Below are positions 1-8,900 of a stretch of 15,771 bases of DNA, in pieces (position 1 is the stretch's first letter; each line of letters starts with the position of its first letter). The position numbers and the translations under genes were made by a program. The notes under the pieces were generated by a model. The model made no database searches and was not told the DNA's origin. It saw nothing but the letters and a program-made list of their open reading frames with translations. Origin of the DNA: Syntrophomonas sp. UBA5314 (GTDB lineage: Bacteria; Bacillota; Syntrophomonadia; Syntrophomonadales; Syntrophomonadaceae). The stretch lies in contig DHRK01000069.1 of assembly GCA_002410325.1 (NCBI GenBank), positions 151,757 through 167,527 on the forward strand, given 5' to 3'.

Positions 1-57
1 GAATATACCGAACGTTGTACTAGTAGGAGTTGGAATGAATCGGCCTTGTCCAGGCCT

Positions 58-85
58 AAAATAAAAAGCAAGGGGAACCTACCCC
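58..85 (-). terminator. Probable weak intrinsic terminator after the 140-residue gene
   Basis: On the minus strand a GGGG/CCCC stem (complement of 82-85 and 72-75) with a 6-base loop is followed by TTGC and then a U-rich run (complement of 58-68). It begins 3 bases after the stop codon of the 89-511 gene, which suits a terminator. The stem is only 4 G-C pairs, so it may be inefficient. Bases 1-57 beyond it show nothing I can name. Confidence 0.45.
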
Positions 86-88
86 CGG

Positions 89-511
89 TTAAATCTGACG
101 ATAAAGCCGGGCTTGTTCCAGGATATATTTACACAGTTCCTGTAGCAGCCTGCGCTCCGTAAAGTTTAAGCCGCCCTCGTTTTCCATACTCTTTTCCACC
201 AGTTGCATAAACCTGCGGGTGCATTTAATTTCGGTGCGTATTCTATCCATAAGATCACCGCCCCGAACGTGGGCATAAAAATCCTGCAAATCATACAGAA
301 CGTGTTCTTCATGATTACACAGGGCACAAACCGCGGCATGCTCAAAAAGTTCATGTTTATCCAGATCATAACTCAGGAAAGCGTAGATCAATTTCATGCG
401 CCGGCGGCCTTCTTTATATAGAAGCAAGTCCCGGCTTAAATCTTTCTTTTGCCGTTCCAGGACGTCTACCTGTTTGAGTACATCGTTATAAAGGATGGCC
501 GGACCACTCAT
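89..511 (-). CDS. Hypothetical 140-residue, probably all-helical protein with a Cys/His cluster
   Basis: I do not recognise this family. The product is 140 residues, soluble, charged, with no signal peptide or membrane segment. Residues 1-45 read as an amphipathic, coiled-coil-like helix rich in Lys, Arg, Asp and Leu. A central Cys-x2-Cys-x-His stretch (CALCNHEEH, about residues 62-70) could bind a metal. The rest is again helical. The ATG at 509-511 has a strong ribosome binding site, complement of CACCTCC at 522-528, 10 bases upstream. The gene diverges from rqcH across a 147 bp region and ends at a probable terminator, so it is likely a single-gene unit. The good start signal, even composition and terminator position argue that it is real; its function is unknown. 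Confidence 0.75.
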   Translation of the reverse strand: MSGPAILYNDVLKQVDVLERQKKDLSRDLLLYKEGRRRMKLIYAFLSYDLDKHELFEHAAVCALCNHEEHVLYDLQDFYAHVRGGDLMDRIRTEIKCTRRFMQLVEKSMENEGGLNFTERRLLQELCKYILEQARLYRQI

Positions 512-600
512 ATTTTGAGTTCACCTCCCAGATCCTCTTTCTTAGAGTATCGTATGTTTTTATATTACTTTTGATAGGCAATATGTATGCATGGCAGCAT

Positions 601-630
601 TTGTATGGTTAAGACGCCAAATGGTATACT
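601..630 (+). promoter_or_regulatory. Extended -10 sigma-A promoter for rqcH
   Basis: TATACT at 625-630 is preceded by TG one base away (622-623), an extended -10 element. A weak -35, TTGTAT, lies at 601-606 with an 18-base spacer. The predicted RNA start near 637 lies after the ATG at 587 but before the ATG at 659, which supports the shorter rqcH reading frame. Confidence 0.55.
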
Positions 631-658
631 GTTCGTGTTAAGGGGGCCATGCAATATT

Positions 659-2428
659 ATGCCATTTGACGGTTTGACCATTAATCGACTCTGTTTTGAG
701 TTAAATCAGATTCTTCTAAATGCCCGGATCGATAAAATCCACCAGCCGCTCAAGGATGAACTGGTTTTTTCTATTCGCCAACCCGGCAGTGGGAGCTTCC
801 GTCTCCTGCTGTCAGCCAATCCCCGTTGGGCCAGAATGCATTTAACCGGCGAAAAACAAGCCAATCCCGTCAACCCGCCGGCTTTCTGCATGCTGCTGCG
901 CAAATACCTGGAAGGCGGAAAAATACAGAAAATAACCCAGCTTGATTTTGATCGTATTATACATATCGAAATTGAAGCCCTGGACGAATATAGGGAATGG
1001 CGAAAAAAAATCCTCATATGTGAATTTATGGGAAAGCATTCCAATATTATTCTGATCCATCCGGAAAATCAAGTAATCATTGACGCCATAAAGAAATACG
1101 GCAGTGAATTAAGCTCTTTCCGTGAGGTACTGCCGGGCAAAACCTATGTACGCCCATCAGCCCAGGATAAGCTGAATCCGCTGGAAACCTCCTTTGATCT
1201 CTTTGCCAAGCATTTTTACCGGCAGGGAGAGAATACCAGCCTGCCCCAGGCTCTGTTCCGAACCTTTTCTGGTTTAAGCCCTTTCTCCTGCCGACAAATC
1301 TGCCTGGGAGCCGGGTTAGATGAAAATATGGCGGTTGAATACTGTGGAGCGATCGAGCTTTTACATCTCTATCAGTATCTGCAAAGTATTCTGCGCAGTT
1401 TTAATGAAGATATTATTCAAGCCCAGCTAGTGTACCAGAACCAGCACCCCCAGGATTTTGCCCCCTATAGAATTTATTCGCTCCCAGGATCCAGTATATT
1501 CTTTTCCGGAATAAGCGAGGCCTGTCAACGCTATTATGACGATAGCTTGAGCATCGCCCGCCTGGAATCGATGAAAGTCAACTATGCCCGGCAGTTAAAG
1601 GAGATTTTGGATCGCTTGCACCGCAAACGCTTCCATCAAGAGGGTGATTTAACCCAGGCCCGGGACAATAAGCGCTACCAGGTATGGGGTGAATTGCTGA
1701 CTGCTTACGCCCACGAAATAAAGAAAGGGCAAACCGAAGTATCCCTGGAGGATTTCTACAGCAAAGAGCCCGTTGAAATCAAGCTGGATCCCATGTACAC
1801 CCCAATCCAGAATGCCCAGCGCTATTTCAAGATCTACAATAAGAGCACCAAGGCCATCAAGCACCTGCAGTTGTTGATGGCTAAAAACAACGAAGAGATC
1901 AACTACCTGGAATCGGTTCTGCTGTCCATCGAACAGGCCGAAACCCTGGAGCTTTTGGAAGAGGTGGTCGAAGAGCTGGAAAAGGAGCATTACTTAAAAG
2001 AAAAGGGCAAGAAACGCCGCAAAGAGCAGATGCGCAGCCAGCCTCGCAGCTACCTGTCCTCGGACGGCCTGACCATCCTGGTGGGGCGCAACAACCGGCA
2101 AAATGATCACTTGAGCCTGAAGCAGGCGGAACGCGGCGACCTCTGGCTGCACACCAAGGAAGTCCCCGGCACCCATGTGATTTTGAAGCTTCCTCCCCAA
2201 GTGCACTCGATCCATGATGTGCCGGATCGCTCACTGGAAGAAGCTGCCTGCCTGGCCGCCCTCTACAGCAAGGCCTCCCAGTCAGACAAGGTGGCGGTGG
2301 ATTATACCTTCCGCTCCAACGTCAAAAAACCGGCCGGGGCCCGGCCGGGTATGGTAATCTACGACAACTATTGGACGATCATGGTCAACCCGCGAGCGAT
2401 TGATCCGGAAAAACTGCATGGCGCCTGA
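659..2428 (+). CDS. rqcH: RqcH (Rqc2/NFACT family) ribosome quality-control protein
   Basis: RqcH binds stalled, split 50S subunits and directs untemplated alanine tailing of the nascent chain with tRNA-Ala; older annotations call it fibronectin-binding protein A. The product is 589 residues from the ATG at 659. The NFACT-N domain starts MPFDGLT, has the expected FCMLLRK block near residues 76-82 and keeps the Asp98-Arg99 pair that matches the DR motif needed for tRNA binding in characterised RqcH. A helix-hairpin-helix-like stretch (GLSPFSCRQI) follows, then a long coiled coil to about residue 455, and an NFACT-R domain from about 462 to the end (GRNNRQND, DLWLHTKE, GTHVIL). The frame is open back to an ATG at 587, but the promoter overlaps those 24 codons and homologues begin at MPFDG. 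A purine-rich AGGGGG at 641-646 is the likely ribosome binding site, slightly far away. It is convergent with the pyr operon. Confidence 0.95.
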   Translation: MPFDGLTINRLCFELNQILLNARIDKIHQPLKDELVFSIRQPGSGSFRLLLSANPRWARMHLTGEKQANPVNPPAFCMLLRKYLEGGKIQKITQLDFDRIIHIEIEALDEYREWRKKILICEFMGKHSNIILIHPENQVIIDAIKKYGSELSSFREVLPGKTYVRPSAQDKLNPLETSFDLFAKHFYRQGENTSLPQALFRTFSGLSPFSCRQICLGAGLDENMAVEYCGAIELLHLYQYLQSILRSFNEDIIQAQLVYQNQHPQDFAPYRIYSLPGSSIFFSGISEACQRYYDDSLSIARLESMKVNYARQLKEILDRLHRKRFHQEGDLTQARDNKRYQVWGELLTAYAHEIKKGQTEVSLEDFYSKEPVEIKLDPMYTPIQNAQRYFKIYNKSTKAIKHLQLLMAKNNEEINYLESVLLSIEQAETLELLEEVVEELEKEHYLKEKGKKRRKEQMRSQPRSYLSSDGLTILVGRNNRQNDHLSLKQAERGDLWLHTKEVPGTHVILKLPPQVHSIHDVPDRSLEEAACLAALYSKASQSDKVAVDYTFRSNVKKPAGARPGMVIYDNYWTIMVNPRAIDPEKLHGA

Positions 2429-2433
2429 TGCAC

Positions 2434-2458
2434 AACCGGGAGGACGACTTCTCCGGTT
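2434..2458. other. Hairpin between convergent gene ends
   Basis: AACCGG(G)AG at 2434-2442 and CTCCGGTT at 2451-2458 form an 8 bp stem with one bulged base in the 29 bp gap between rqcH and the last pyr-operon gene. It could slow transcription from both sides, but neither strand has a U-run after it, so it is not a canonical intrinsic terminator. No other operon terminator is visible here. Confidence 0.4.
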
Positions 2459-2754
2459 TACTGAACAATTTCAATTGAGCCGTCAGGGTTTTCTTTTACC
2501 TGGGTATCAGCTTCCAGGATATAGATCTTTTTATTGAGCTTATCTATAGCCACATCCCGGTTGATGACAGTCGAAACCTCCTTGGGAGTAACCAGGGTTC
2601 TGATCTGTACCCCATTATCGTAGAGCTGCAGGGTCAACTCCCCGACCTCGCGTTTGACGGTCTGATGCTGGTGCCTCTCATAGGGCTTGATAAAAACGTA
2701 TTCATAACCGCTGTCTGAAAAGGGAACTTCCCGCCCGTTTAAATATACCTTCAC
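2458..2754 (-). CDS. Small hypothetical protein at the end of the pyr operon
   Basis: This 98-residue product has no family I recognise. It starts at GTG (complement of 2752-2754) with AGGAGT (complement of 2763-2768) about 8 bases upstream. The sequence alternates hydrophobic and charged residues, suggesting a compact beta-rich cytoplasmic protein; it has no cysteine, signal peptide or membrane segment. Its start is 31 bp after the pyrE stop, with no terminator between, so it should be co-transcribed with the pyrimidine genes and share PyrR control. Whether its job concerns nucleotides cannot be told from the sequence. It ends 29 bp from the convergent rqcH stop. Confidence 0.75.
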   Translation of the reverse strand: MKVYLNGREVPFSDSGYEYVFIKPYERHQHQTVKREVGELTLQLYDNGVQIRTLVTPKEVSTVINRDVAIDKLNKKIYILEADTQVKENPDGSIEIVQ

Positions 2755-2785
2755 TGCTATTCACTCCTAAGGTGAGTTGGAATTG

Positions 2786-3361
2786 TTAACTGCGGCTGCC
2801 CGGCTTTACGGGCTCACCCTGCCCGGCTTGGCACATCGGGCAGTCCTCAGCCGACCATGATTCTATATCGAGCTGCAAAACGCAAGCCTGTTTTACTCCA
2901 AAATTGACTTTTCCGCCACTGCGGTCCACCAGTACTGCCACCCCGGCTACCACTCCGCCGTTTTGCCGTACGAGGTCTATGACCTCCTGAACCGAACCTC
3001 CGGTTGTAACTACATCTTCCACCACCAGAACCCGCTGTCCGGGCTGAATCACAAATCCCCGGCGCAGTTCCATCTTTCCATCCTGGCGTTCGGTAAAGAT
3101 AGCGCTGATTCCCATCTGCCGCGCCACTTCATAGGCCACAATAATTCCACCCATGGCCGGCCCCACTACCAGTTCTATTCCGTCCCCGGCAAATTGTTCT
3201 GCCAGGTGAAGGGCCAACTGCTCGGTATATTGGGGATATTGCAAGACCTGGGCGCATTGCATGTAACGGTTGCTGTGCCGCCCCGAGGTAAGCTTGAAAT
3301 GGCCGGTTAACAAGGCCCCGGACTCGGAAAAGATGCGAGTTGCATCGATGTTGTCCAACAT
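2786..3361 (-). CDS. pyrE: Orotate phosphoribosyltransferase
   Basis: PyrE converts orotate and PRPP to orotidine 5'-monophosphate, the fifth step of UMP synthesis. The 191-residue product carries the PRPP-binding motif VLVVEDVVTTGGS at residues 111-123, the flexible-loop region FTERQDGKMELRRGF at 89-103 and the substrate-binding FKLTSGRHS at 22-30. The C-terminus has a CPMC pair at 174-177 followed by EPVKPGSR, a tail common in clostridial and thermophile PyrE proteins. The ATG (complement of 3359-3361) lies 2 bp after the pyrF stop, and its GGAGG (complement of 3368-3372) is inside the end of pyrF, so translation is probably coupled. Confidence 0.97.
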   Translation of the reverse strand: MLDNIDATRIFSESGALLTGHFKLTSGRHSNRYMQCAQVLQYPQYTEQLALHLAEQFAGDGIELVVGPAMGGIIVAYEVARQMGISAIFTERQDGKMELRRGFVIQPGQRVLVVEDVVTTGGSVQEVIDLVRQNGGVVAGVAVLVDRSGGKVNFGVKQACVLQLDIESWSAEDCPMCQAGQGEPVKPGSRS

Positions 3362-3363
3362 TA

Positions 3364-4083
3364 TTATGCCTCCAATTCTGCTATGATTTTCTGGGCTGCT
3401 TCAATTCTATCAGCGGCTTTTAAAATAGGCCGTCCGATCACCATGTAATCGGCCCCCATATCCAGAGCCTGACGGGGAGTGGTTATTCTCTTTTGGTCGC
3501 CCGCTTCCGACCAGACCGGTCTTATCCCGGGAGTTACAATTTTAAAATCCGGGCCGCAGGCCTGGCGGATTACCGGGATCTCCTGGGGTGAGCAAACTAC
3601 GCCCCCCAGTCCGCTTTCCCGGGCCATTTGGGCCCACCGGCTGACCACTTCGGGCAGAGCCATCCCCCTGATCAAAACATCGTTTTCTAAATCCTGCTGG
3701 GAAATGCTGGTCAAAACCGTTACGGCCAGGATAAGCGGCTGCGCCGCACCCAGGCGCTGCGATTCCTGGGCCACTTCCCGGGCAATGCTTTTCATCATCT
3801 CCCGGCCCCCGGCTGCGTGCACATTGAACATAGCGCAGCCCAGCCTGGTCATTACCCGGCCGGCCGCCCCCACTGTATTCGGAATATCATGGAATTTAAG
3901 GTCAACGAATACCCTGCCCCCCAGATCGTTTATACGGTGAACAATCTCCGGTCCGCAGGCATTAAAAAGCTGCATACCTATTTTATAGGTTCCTACATAA
4001 CAGCTAAGCTCTTTAACCAGTCCTACTGCTTCAGCCTGGGTGTCAACATCCAGGGCCAGGATTATTCTGTCTTTGGATTCCAC
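3364..4083 (-). CDS. pyrF: Orotidine 5'-phosphate decarboxylase
   Basis: PyrF decarboxylates OMP to UMP, the last step of the pathway. The 239-residue TIM-barrel protein has the family signature DLKFHDIPNT at residues 61-70, which contains the Asp61-Lys63-Asp66 catalytic set, plus the paired residues Asp12 and Lys34. Near the C-terminus VTPGIRP and the phosphate-binding GADYMVIGRPI are intact. The start is GTG (complement of 4081-4083); an ATG overlapping it is out of frame. AGGAGGA (complement of 4091-4097) is 7 bases upstream. It follows the pyrD stop by 27 bp. Confidence 0.97.
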   Translation of the reverse strand: MESKDRIILALDVDTQAEAVGLVKELSCYVGTYKIGMQLFNACGPEIVHRINDLGGRVFVDLKFHDIPNTVGAAGRVMTRLGCAMFNVHAAGGREMMKSIAREVAQESQRLGAAQPLILAVTVLTSISQQDLENDVLIRGMALPEVVSRWAQMARESGLGGVVCSPQEIPVIRQACGPDFKIVTPGIRPVWSEAGDQKRITTPRQALDMGADYMVIGRPILKAADRIEAAQKIIAELEA

Positions 4084-4110
4084 ATCGGTTTCCTCCTTTA
4101 GCGCCTAGTA

Positions 4111-5058
4111 CTAATCTACGGCCACCCCGCGAATCTGCTCCAGGTTCTTTAAACCATTTTCCTTCATATAGCGCAAAATGCCCTGAACGATGTCCCTTCC
4201 CAGGAAGGGGTTAAGGAAAATTCCGGTGCCTATGGAAACTGCTGTCGCACCCACCATAATAAACTCCAGGGCGTCGTTTCCGTTGATAATGCCCCCACCT
4301 GCCAGTATCGGCAGATCAACTTCTTTATAAACCTGGTAAACCATGCGCAGAGCCACCGGCTTGATGGCCGGTCCGGACAAGCCTCCAAAAATATTACCCA
4401 GAACCGGTCTTCGGTTTTTTATATCAACCGCCATCCCCATCAGGGTATTGATCATCGACAGTGCGTCGGCTCCGGCGGCCTGGGCAGCCCTGGCAATCGC
4501 TACGATATCACTGACATTCGGCGATAGTTTTGGTATAACCGGCAGGGTAGTCTGCTCTCGGACCGCTTTAACCACCTGGTAGACCATGTCCGGATCGGTG
4601 CCAAACTGCAAGCCGCCCTGTTTTACATTGGGGCAGGATATGTTCATCTCAATGCCGGCCACGCCGGTACTGTCGTTTATAAGGGAAGCCATCCGGGCGT
4701 ATTCCTCAACCGAATTTCCTGCAATGTTAGCCAGGACAACCACCCCCCGGCTGTTCAATCCGGGAAGGTAATCGCGTAAAAAGACCTCTATTCCCGGATT
4801 TTCCAGACCTATGGAGTTCAGCATACCGCTGGCTGTTTCGCAGATACGCCGGGGTGGATTGCCGGGACGGGGTTCCAGGGTGGTGCCTTTAACACTGACC
4901 GCCCCCAGTTCGGCGGGATCGATAAAGCCCTCGTATTCACTTCCATATCCAAAGGTCCCGGAAGCAGCTACAACCGGGTTCTTTAATTTTATCCCCCCCA
5001 GCTCCACGGCTATACTGGGTTGTAACGCTGCCTCCCGGCGGCTGGTTTCCTTTTTCAA
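4111..5058 (-). CDS. pyrD: Dihydroorotate dehydrogenase B, catalytic subunit
   Basis: This FMN enzyme oxidises dihydroorotate to orotate in the cytoplasm and passes electrons to PyrK and on to NAD. The sequence is class 1B: NPVVAASGTFGYG near residues 27-39, ETASGMLNSIGLENPG at 74-89 and MNISCPNVKQGG at 138-149, in which Cys142 matches the class 1B active-site cysteine. AGGGI and GATAVSIGTGIF near the C-terminus bind the FMN phosphate. I place the start at TTG (complement of 5056-5058), giving 315 residues, because a near-perfect AGGAGG lies just upstream (complement of about 5065-5072) and homologues begin here. The frame is open to an ATG at 5139, but that would overlap pyrK by 65 bases without a better ribosome site. 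The gap to pyrK is 16 bp. Confidence 0.95.
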   Translation of the reverse strand: MKKETSRREAALQPSIAVELGGIKLKNPVVAASGTFGYGSEYEGFIDPAELGAVSVKGTTLEPRPGNPPRRICETASGMLNSIGLENPGIEVFLRDYLPGLNSRGVVVLANIAGNSVEEYARMASLINDSTGVAGIEMNISCPNVKQGGLQFGTDPDMVYQVVKAVREQTTLPVIPKLSPNVSDIVAIARAAQAAGADALSMINTLMGMAVDIKNRRPVLGNIFGGLSGPAIKPVALRMVYQVYKEVDLPILAGGGIINGNDALEFIMVGATAVSIGTGIFLNPFLGRDIVQGILRYMKENGLKNLEQIRGVAVD

Positions 5059-5074
5059 AGGCCTTCCTCCTCGT

Positions 5075-5866
5075 CTAAATCCCGGACCAGTCAAGCTGGT
5101 CCAGGTCAAAAACCGGTCCGTCTTTACATATCTTGGCATAACCCGGGTCGTCTGCCTTCAGCTTGCGGGCGCAGCCCAGACAAGCGCCTACCCCGCAGGC
5201 CATATGTTCTTCCAGAGAGGCCTGCCCGGCAATACGGTACTGTCTGGCAAAAGCGGCCGTGCGGGCCATCATGGGCTCGGGGCCGCAGGTATATATACAG
5301 TCAACCCAGGCCGGATCGATCTTTTTAAACAATAATTCGGTAACCAGGCCTTTGTAGCCGGCGCTTCCGTCCACGGTGGCCGGCATGAATTGTACGCCGA
5401 TCTGCCTGAGTTTAACAAAAGCAGCCAGTTGCTCCCTGGTTTGGGTTCCGTGCAAGACCCGCACCTGGCAGCGGCGCTCAACCAGAACCCGGGCCAGGTA
5501 TACCAGGGGTGCAATTCCCACCCCACCGCCTACCAGGAGCACGTTGCTTTCTTCTTTGGGCAGGGAAAACCCCCGCCCCAGAGGTCCCATCACCTTGAGA
5601 CTGTCTTTGGCGCGTACTTTGCTTAAAAGACGGGTTCCTTCCCCCACTACTTTATATAGAAATACAATACTGCCCAAATGGCGGTCGACGTCATAGAGGC
5701 TCAGAGGACGCCTCAATATCGGATAGTTCTCCTGCCCGACCTGAACGTGGACAAATTGACCGGGTTGACATTCCGGGACCATGCCGGGGGTAATCAGCTC
5801 CATCTCAAAGAGATCCTGCCCTACTTGAAGGTGACGAACCACCAGTCCCTTTTCCATTGAAGGCAT
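5075..5866 (-). CDS. pyrK: Dihydroorotate dehydrogenase B, electron-transfer subunit
   Basis: PyrK carries FAD and a [2Fe-2S] cluster and moves electrons from PyrD to NAD in the heterotetrameric type 1B enzyme. The 263-residue product has the FAD motif RRPLS at 52-56, the nucleotide-binding GGGVGIAP at 113-120, YTCGPEPMM at 192-200 and the cluster ligands Cys224, Cys229, Cys232 and Cys247 (CGVGACLGC...C), followed by KDGPVF. The frame extends 12 codons to an ATG at 5902, but the ATG at 5864-5866 has AGGAGG (complement of 5874-5879) exactly 7 bases away and is preferred. The stop lies 16 bp before the pyrD TTG. Confidence 0.96.
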   Translation of the reverse strand: MPSMEKGLVVRHLQVGQDLFEMELITPGMVPECQPGQFVHVQVGQENYPILRRPLSLYDVDRHLGSIVFLYKVVGEGTRLLSKVRAKDSLKVMGPLGRGFSLPKEESNVLLVGGGVGIAPLVYLARVLVERRCQVRVLHGTQTREQLAAFVKLRQIGVQFMPATVDGSAGYKGLVTELLFKKIDPAWVDCIYTCGPEPMMARTAAFARQYRIAGQASLEEHMACGVGACLGCARKLKADDPGYAKICKDGPVFDLDQLDWSGI

Positions 5867-5919
5867 TAAACAACCTCCTGCCCTGCTTTGGTTTATGCTC
5901 ATGCTATCAGCATTCCTAA

Positions 5920-8900
5920 TTAACAGTTAGTTACATATTCCTGGAGATATTTTAGATCTAGTCCTCCCGGATTTTCTTCTACAACAACTTCCCGAATCAC
6001 TTTTAAGGTATCAAGTGACGTCAGGCAGGGAACATTTAACTCAACCGCCGCCCGGCGTATCTGAAAACCGTCTGAAAAAGGCGTGCGGCCATGAGTGAGG
6101 GTATTTACTACGAAATCAATCTCACCTTCGCGGATCAGGTCTACTATATTGGGATAACCTTCCCCGTATTTTTTTACCAGCCTGGCTTCAATGCCCATCT
6201 TAGCCAAGCGCCCCGCCGTGCCTTCCGTGGCCAGTAGCTTGAATCCAGCCCGGGCAAAATCCACCAGTATGGGAATTGCTTCATCTTTATCCTTATCCGC
6301 AATAGTTGCGGCAATAGTTCCCTTCTGGGGAATTTCGACACCGGCCGCTAAAAGTCCTTTAAAAATAGCGCCCTTTAGGGTACTGTCGAGGCCCATTACT
6401 TCCCCGGTTGATTTCATTTCGGGTCCCAGAGTAATATCCACCTGTTCCAACTTATTAAAGGAAAATACCGGTACCTTCACCGCAAAAAATCCAGGAGCCG
6501 GCTGTAGACCACCACGATAGCCCTGAGCCTTAAGCGTTTTCCCCAAAAGTATCTCGGTGCCCAGTTTTATCATCGGTATTCCAGAAACCTTGCTCATAAA
6601 GGGAATGGTACGGCTGGAACGAGGGTTGACCTCCAGCACGTACAGCTCACCTTCATACTCAACAAACTGAATGTTAATAAGCCCCAGGACCTTCAACTCC
6701 AGGGCCAATCTGGTAGTGTAATCTATAATTTTAGCAGTAATCTCAGGGCTTAGATCATGAGCCGGGAAAACCGCCATGCTGTCTCCCGAATGAACCCCGG
6801 CTCGCTCTATGTGTCTCATAATGCCGGGAATCAACACTTCTTGCCCATCGCATATGGCATCGACTTCGATTTCCGTCCCTAGCAGATATTTATCTACCAG
6901 TACCGGATGCTGGCGATTGATCCTGGCTGCCATCTGCATATACCCGGCCAATTCTTCGTCGTTATATACAATTTCCATGGCCCTTCCGCCCAGCACATAA
7001 GATGGCCTTACCAGCACCGGGTAGCCTATCTTTTCAGCTGCCTTAACCGCATCCTCAACCGAGTAGACGCTTTTTCCGGGTGGTCTGGGAATCCTCAGCT
7101 GCTCTACCAGGGCGTCGAAACGATCCCGAGATTCGGCCCGGTCGATGCTGTCGTTGGAGGTGCCTAAAATTTTGACTCCGGCTTTGTCCAGGGCACCGGC
7201 CAGGTTGATGGCGGTCTGGCCCCCGAACTGAACAACCACCCCTTCCGGATTCTCTTCTTCGATTATATTCATAACATCTTCAAAAACGAGCGGTTCAAAA
7301 TAAAGCCTATCCGAGGTATCAAAATCGGTGCTGACCGTTTCCGGGTTGTTGTTTACGATGATGGCCTTGATGCCGGCTTCCCGTAAAGCCCAGACGGCGT
7401 GTACCGAGCAGTAGTCAAATTCTACTCCCTGACCGATGCGAATGGGTCCCGAGCCTATGACCAGTACTTTCCGCTCACCAGGCACGTGGCTGACCTCATT
7501 TTCTTCTTCATAACAGCTGTAGTAATAGGGAGTCAGGGCATCAAACTCGGCGGCGCAGGTGTCAACCAGTTTATAGGTAGGTACAATGCCTGCCTTTTTA
7601 CGCATTGTGCGTACATCCATTTCACTGATGCCTTTAAATCCTGCTATTTCACTATCAGAAAAGCCCATCTGTTTCGCTTCTCTCAGACGCTCGGGAACCA
7701 GTTCCAGGGAACCCATCTTTTTTGAAAAATCAAAGATATGCTTCATTTTTATCAGGAAATACTTATCAATCCTGGTAATCCGCCATACATCATCAACCGA
7801 CATACCGCGTTCAAAGGCTTCGGTTATAATGAAAGTGCGTTCATCGTCTGCTTCTTTCAGTCGAACGGTCAATTCTTCATCACTTAAGTCCTTGAGTCCA
7901 GCCAGCCGCATTCCGTTAAAGCCGATTTCCAGACAGCGTATGGCTTTCAAGAAAGCCGCTTCAAAGCTGCGGTCAATAGCCATCACTTCACCAGTGGCCT
8001 TCATCTGGGTACCTAAACGCCGGTCGCCCAAAACGAATTTGTCAAAAGGCCAGCGTGGAACTTTTAAAACTACGTAGTCGATAGCCGGTTCAAAACAGGC
8101 AGTGGTTGTTCCGGTAACCGCGTTGGGGATTTCATCAAGATTGTAGCCAATGGCTATTTTAGTAGTTACCCGGGCAATGGGATAACCGGTGGCCTTGGAG
8201 GCCAGGGCGCTGGAACGGCTGACCCGGGGGTTTACTTCTATCACATAGTACTTTTTACTGAAGGGATCGAGGGCAAACTGGATGTTGCAGCCTCCGGCCA
8301 CTTTCAGAGCGCGGATAATCTTAATGGAAGCCGCCCGCAGCATCTGGTATTCTTCATCGGTCAGGGTTTGAGCGGGGGCCACGACGATACTGTCTCCGGT
8401 ATGAATCCCCACCGGGTCTATATTCTCCATACTGCATATGGTGATGCAGTTGTCGTTCGCATCCCGCATAACTTCAAATTCAATCTCTTTGTAGCCGGCC
8501 ACGCTCCGCTCCAACAAGACCTGATGGATGGGGCTGCTTTTTAAACCCCGGATAATAATATGCCGCAATTCTTCTTCATTGACAGCGGTTCCGCCCCCGG
8601 TGCCGCCCAGGGTATAGGCCGGGCGTACGATCAGCGGGTAGCCGATCTGAGTCGCAAAGTTTAAAGCCTCCGCTTCGGAATGCACAATATCACTTTCCGG
8701 AATCGGCTCACCGATATCCTGCATGGTCTGCTTGAAGGCTTCCCGGCTTTCGGCCCGGTTTATAGCTTCTATAGGCATGCCCAAAACCGGTACCCCGGTT
8801 TTTTCTAATATGCCTTCCCGGTGCAAAGCCAGAGCCATGTTGAGCCCGACCTGCCCGCCCAGGTTGGCTATGATTCCGTCGGGTTTTTCCCTGACCAGTA

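Noticed and set aside
2..64. Plus-strand open frame of 20 codons entering from the left edge and ending at TAA 62-64
   Set aside because: Too short, no motif, and no supporting signal; cannot be separated from chance.
512..600. Sigma-A promoter for the 140-residue gene
   Set aside because: Several AT-rich -10-like hexamers occur on the minus strand but none has a -35 at suitable spacing.
587..658. Upstream 24-codon extension of rqcH from the ATG at 587
   Set aside because: The extended -10 promoter at 601-630 lies inside it, and family members begin at MPFDG, the ATG at 659.
2434..2458. Bidirectional intrinsic terminator between rqcH and the pyr operon
   Set aside because: A stem is present but no U-run follows on either strand, so it is listed only as a hairpin.
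5059..5139. Longer pyrD from an ATG at 5139
   Set aside because: It would overlap pyrK by 65 bases with residues foreign to the family; the TTG at 5058 has a near-perfect ribosome binding site.
4811..5335. Long plus-strand open frames opposite pyrD/pyrK, pyrC (9277-9897) and rluD (12799-13371)
   Set aside because: They are antisense shadows of well-conserved genes, with no ribosome binding site or recognisable product.
5867..5902. Longer pyrK from an ATG at 5902
   Set aside because: The AGGAGG at 5874-5879 sits inside that extension and serves the ATG at 5866.
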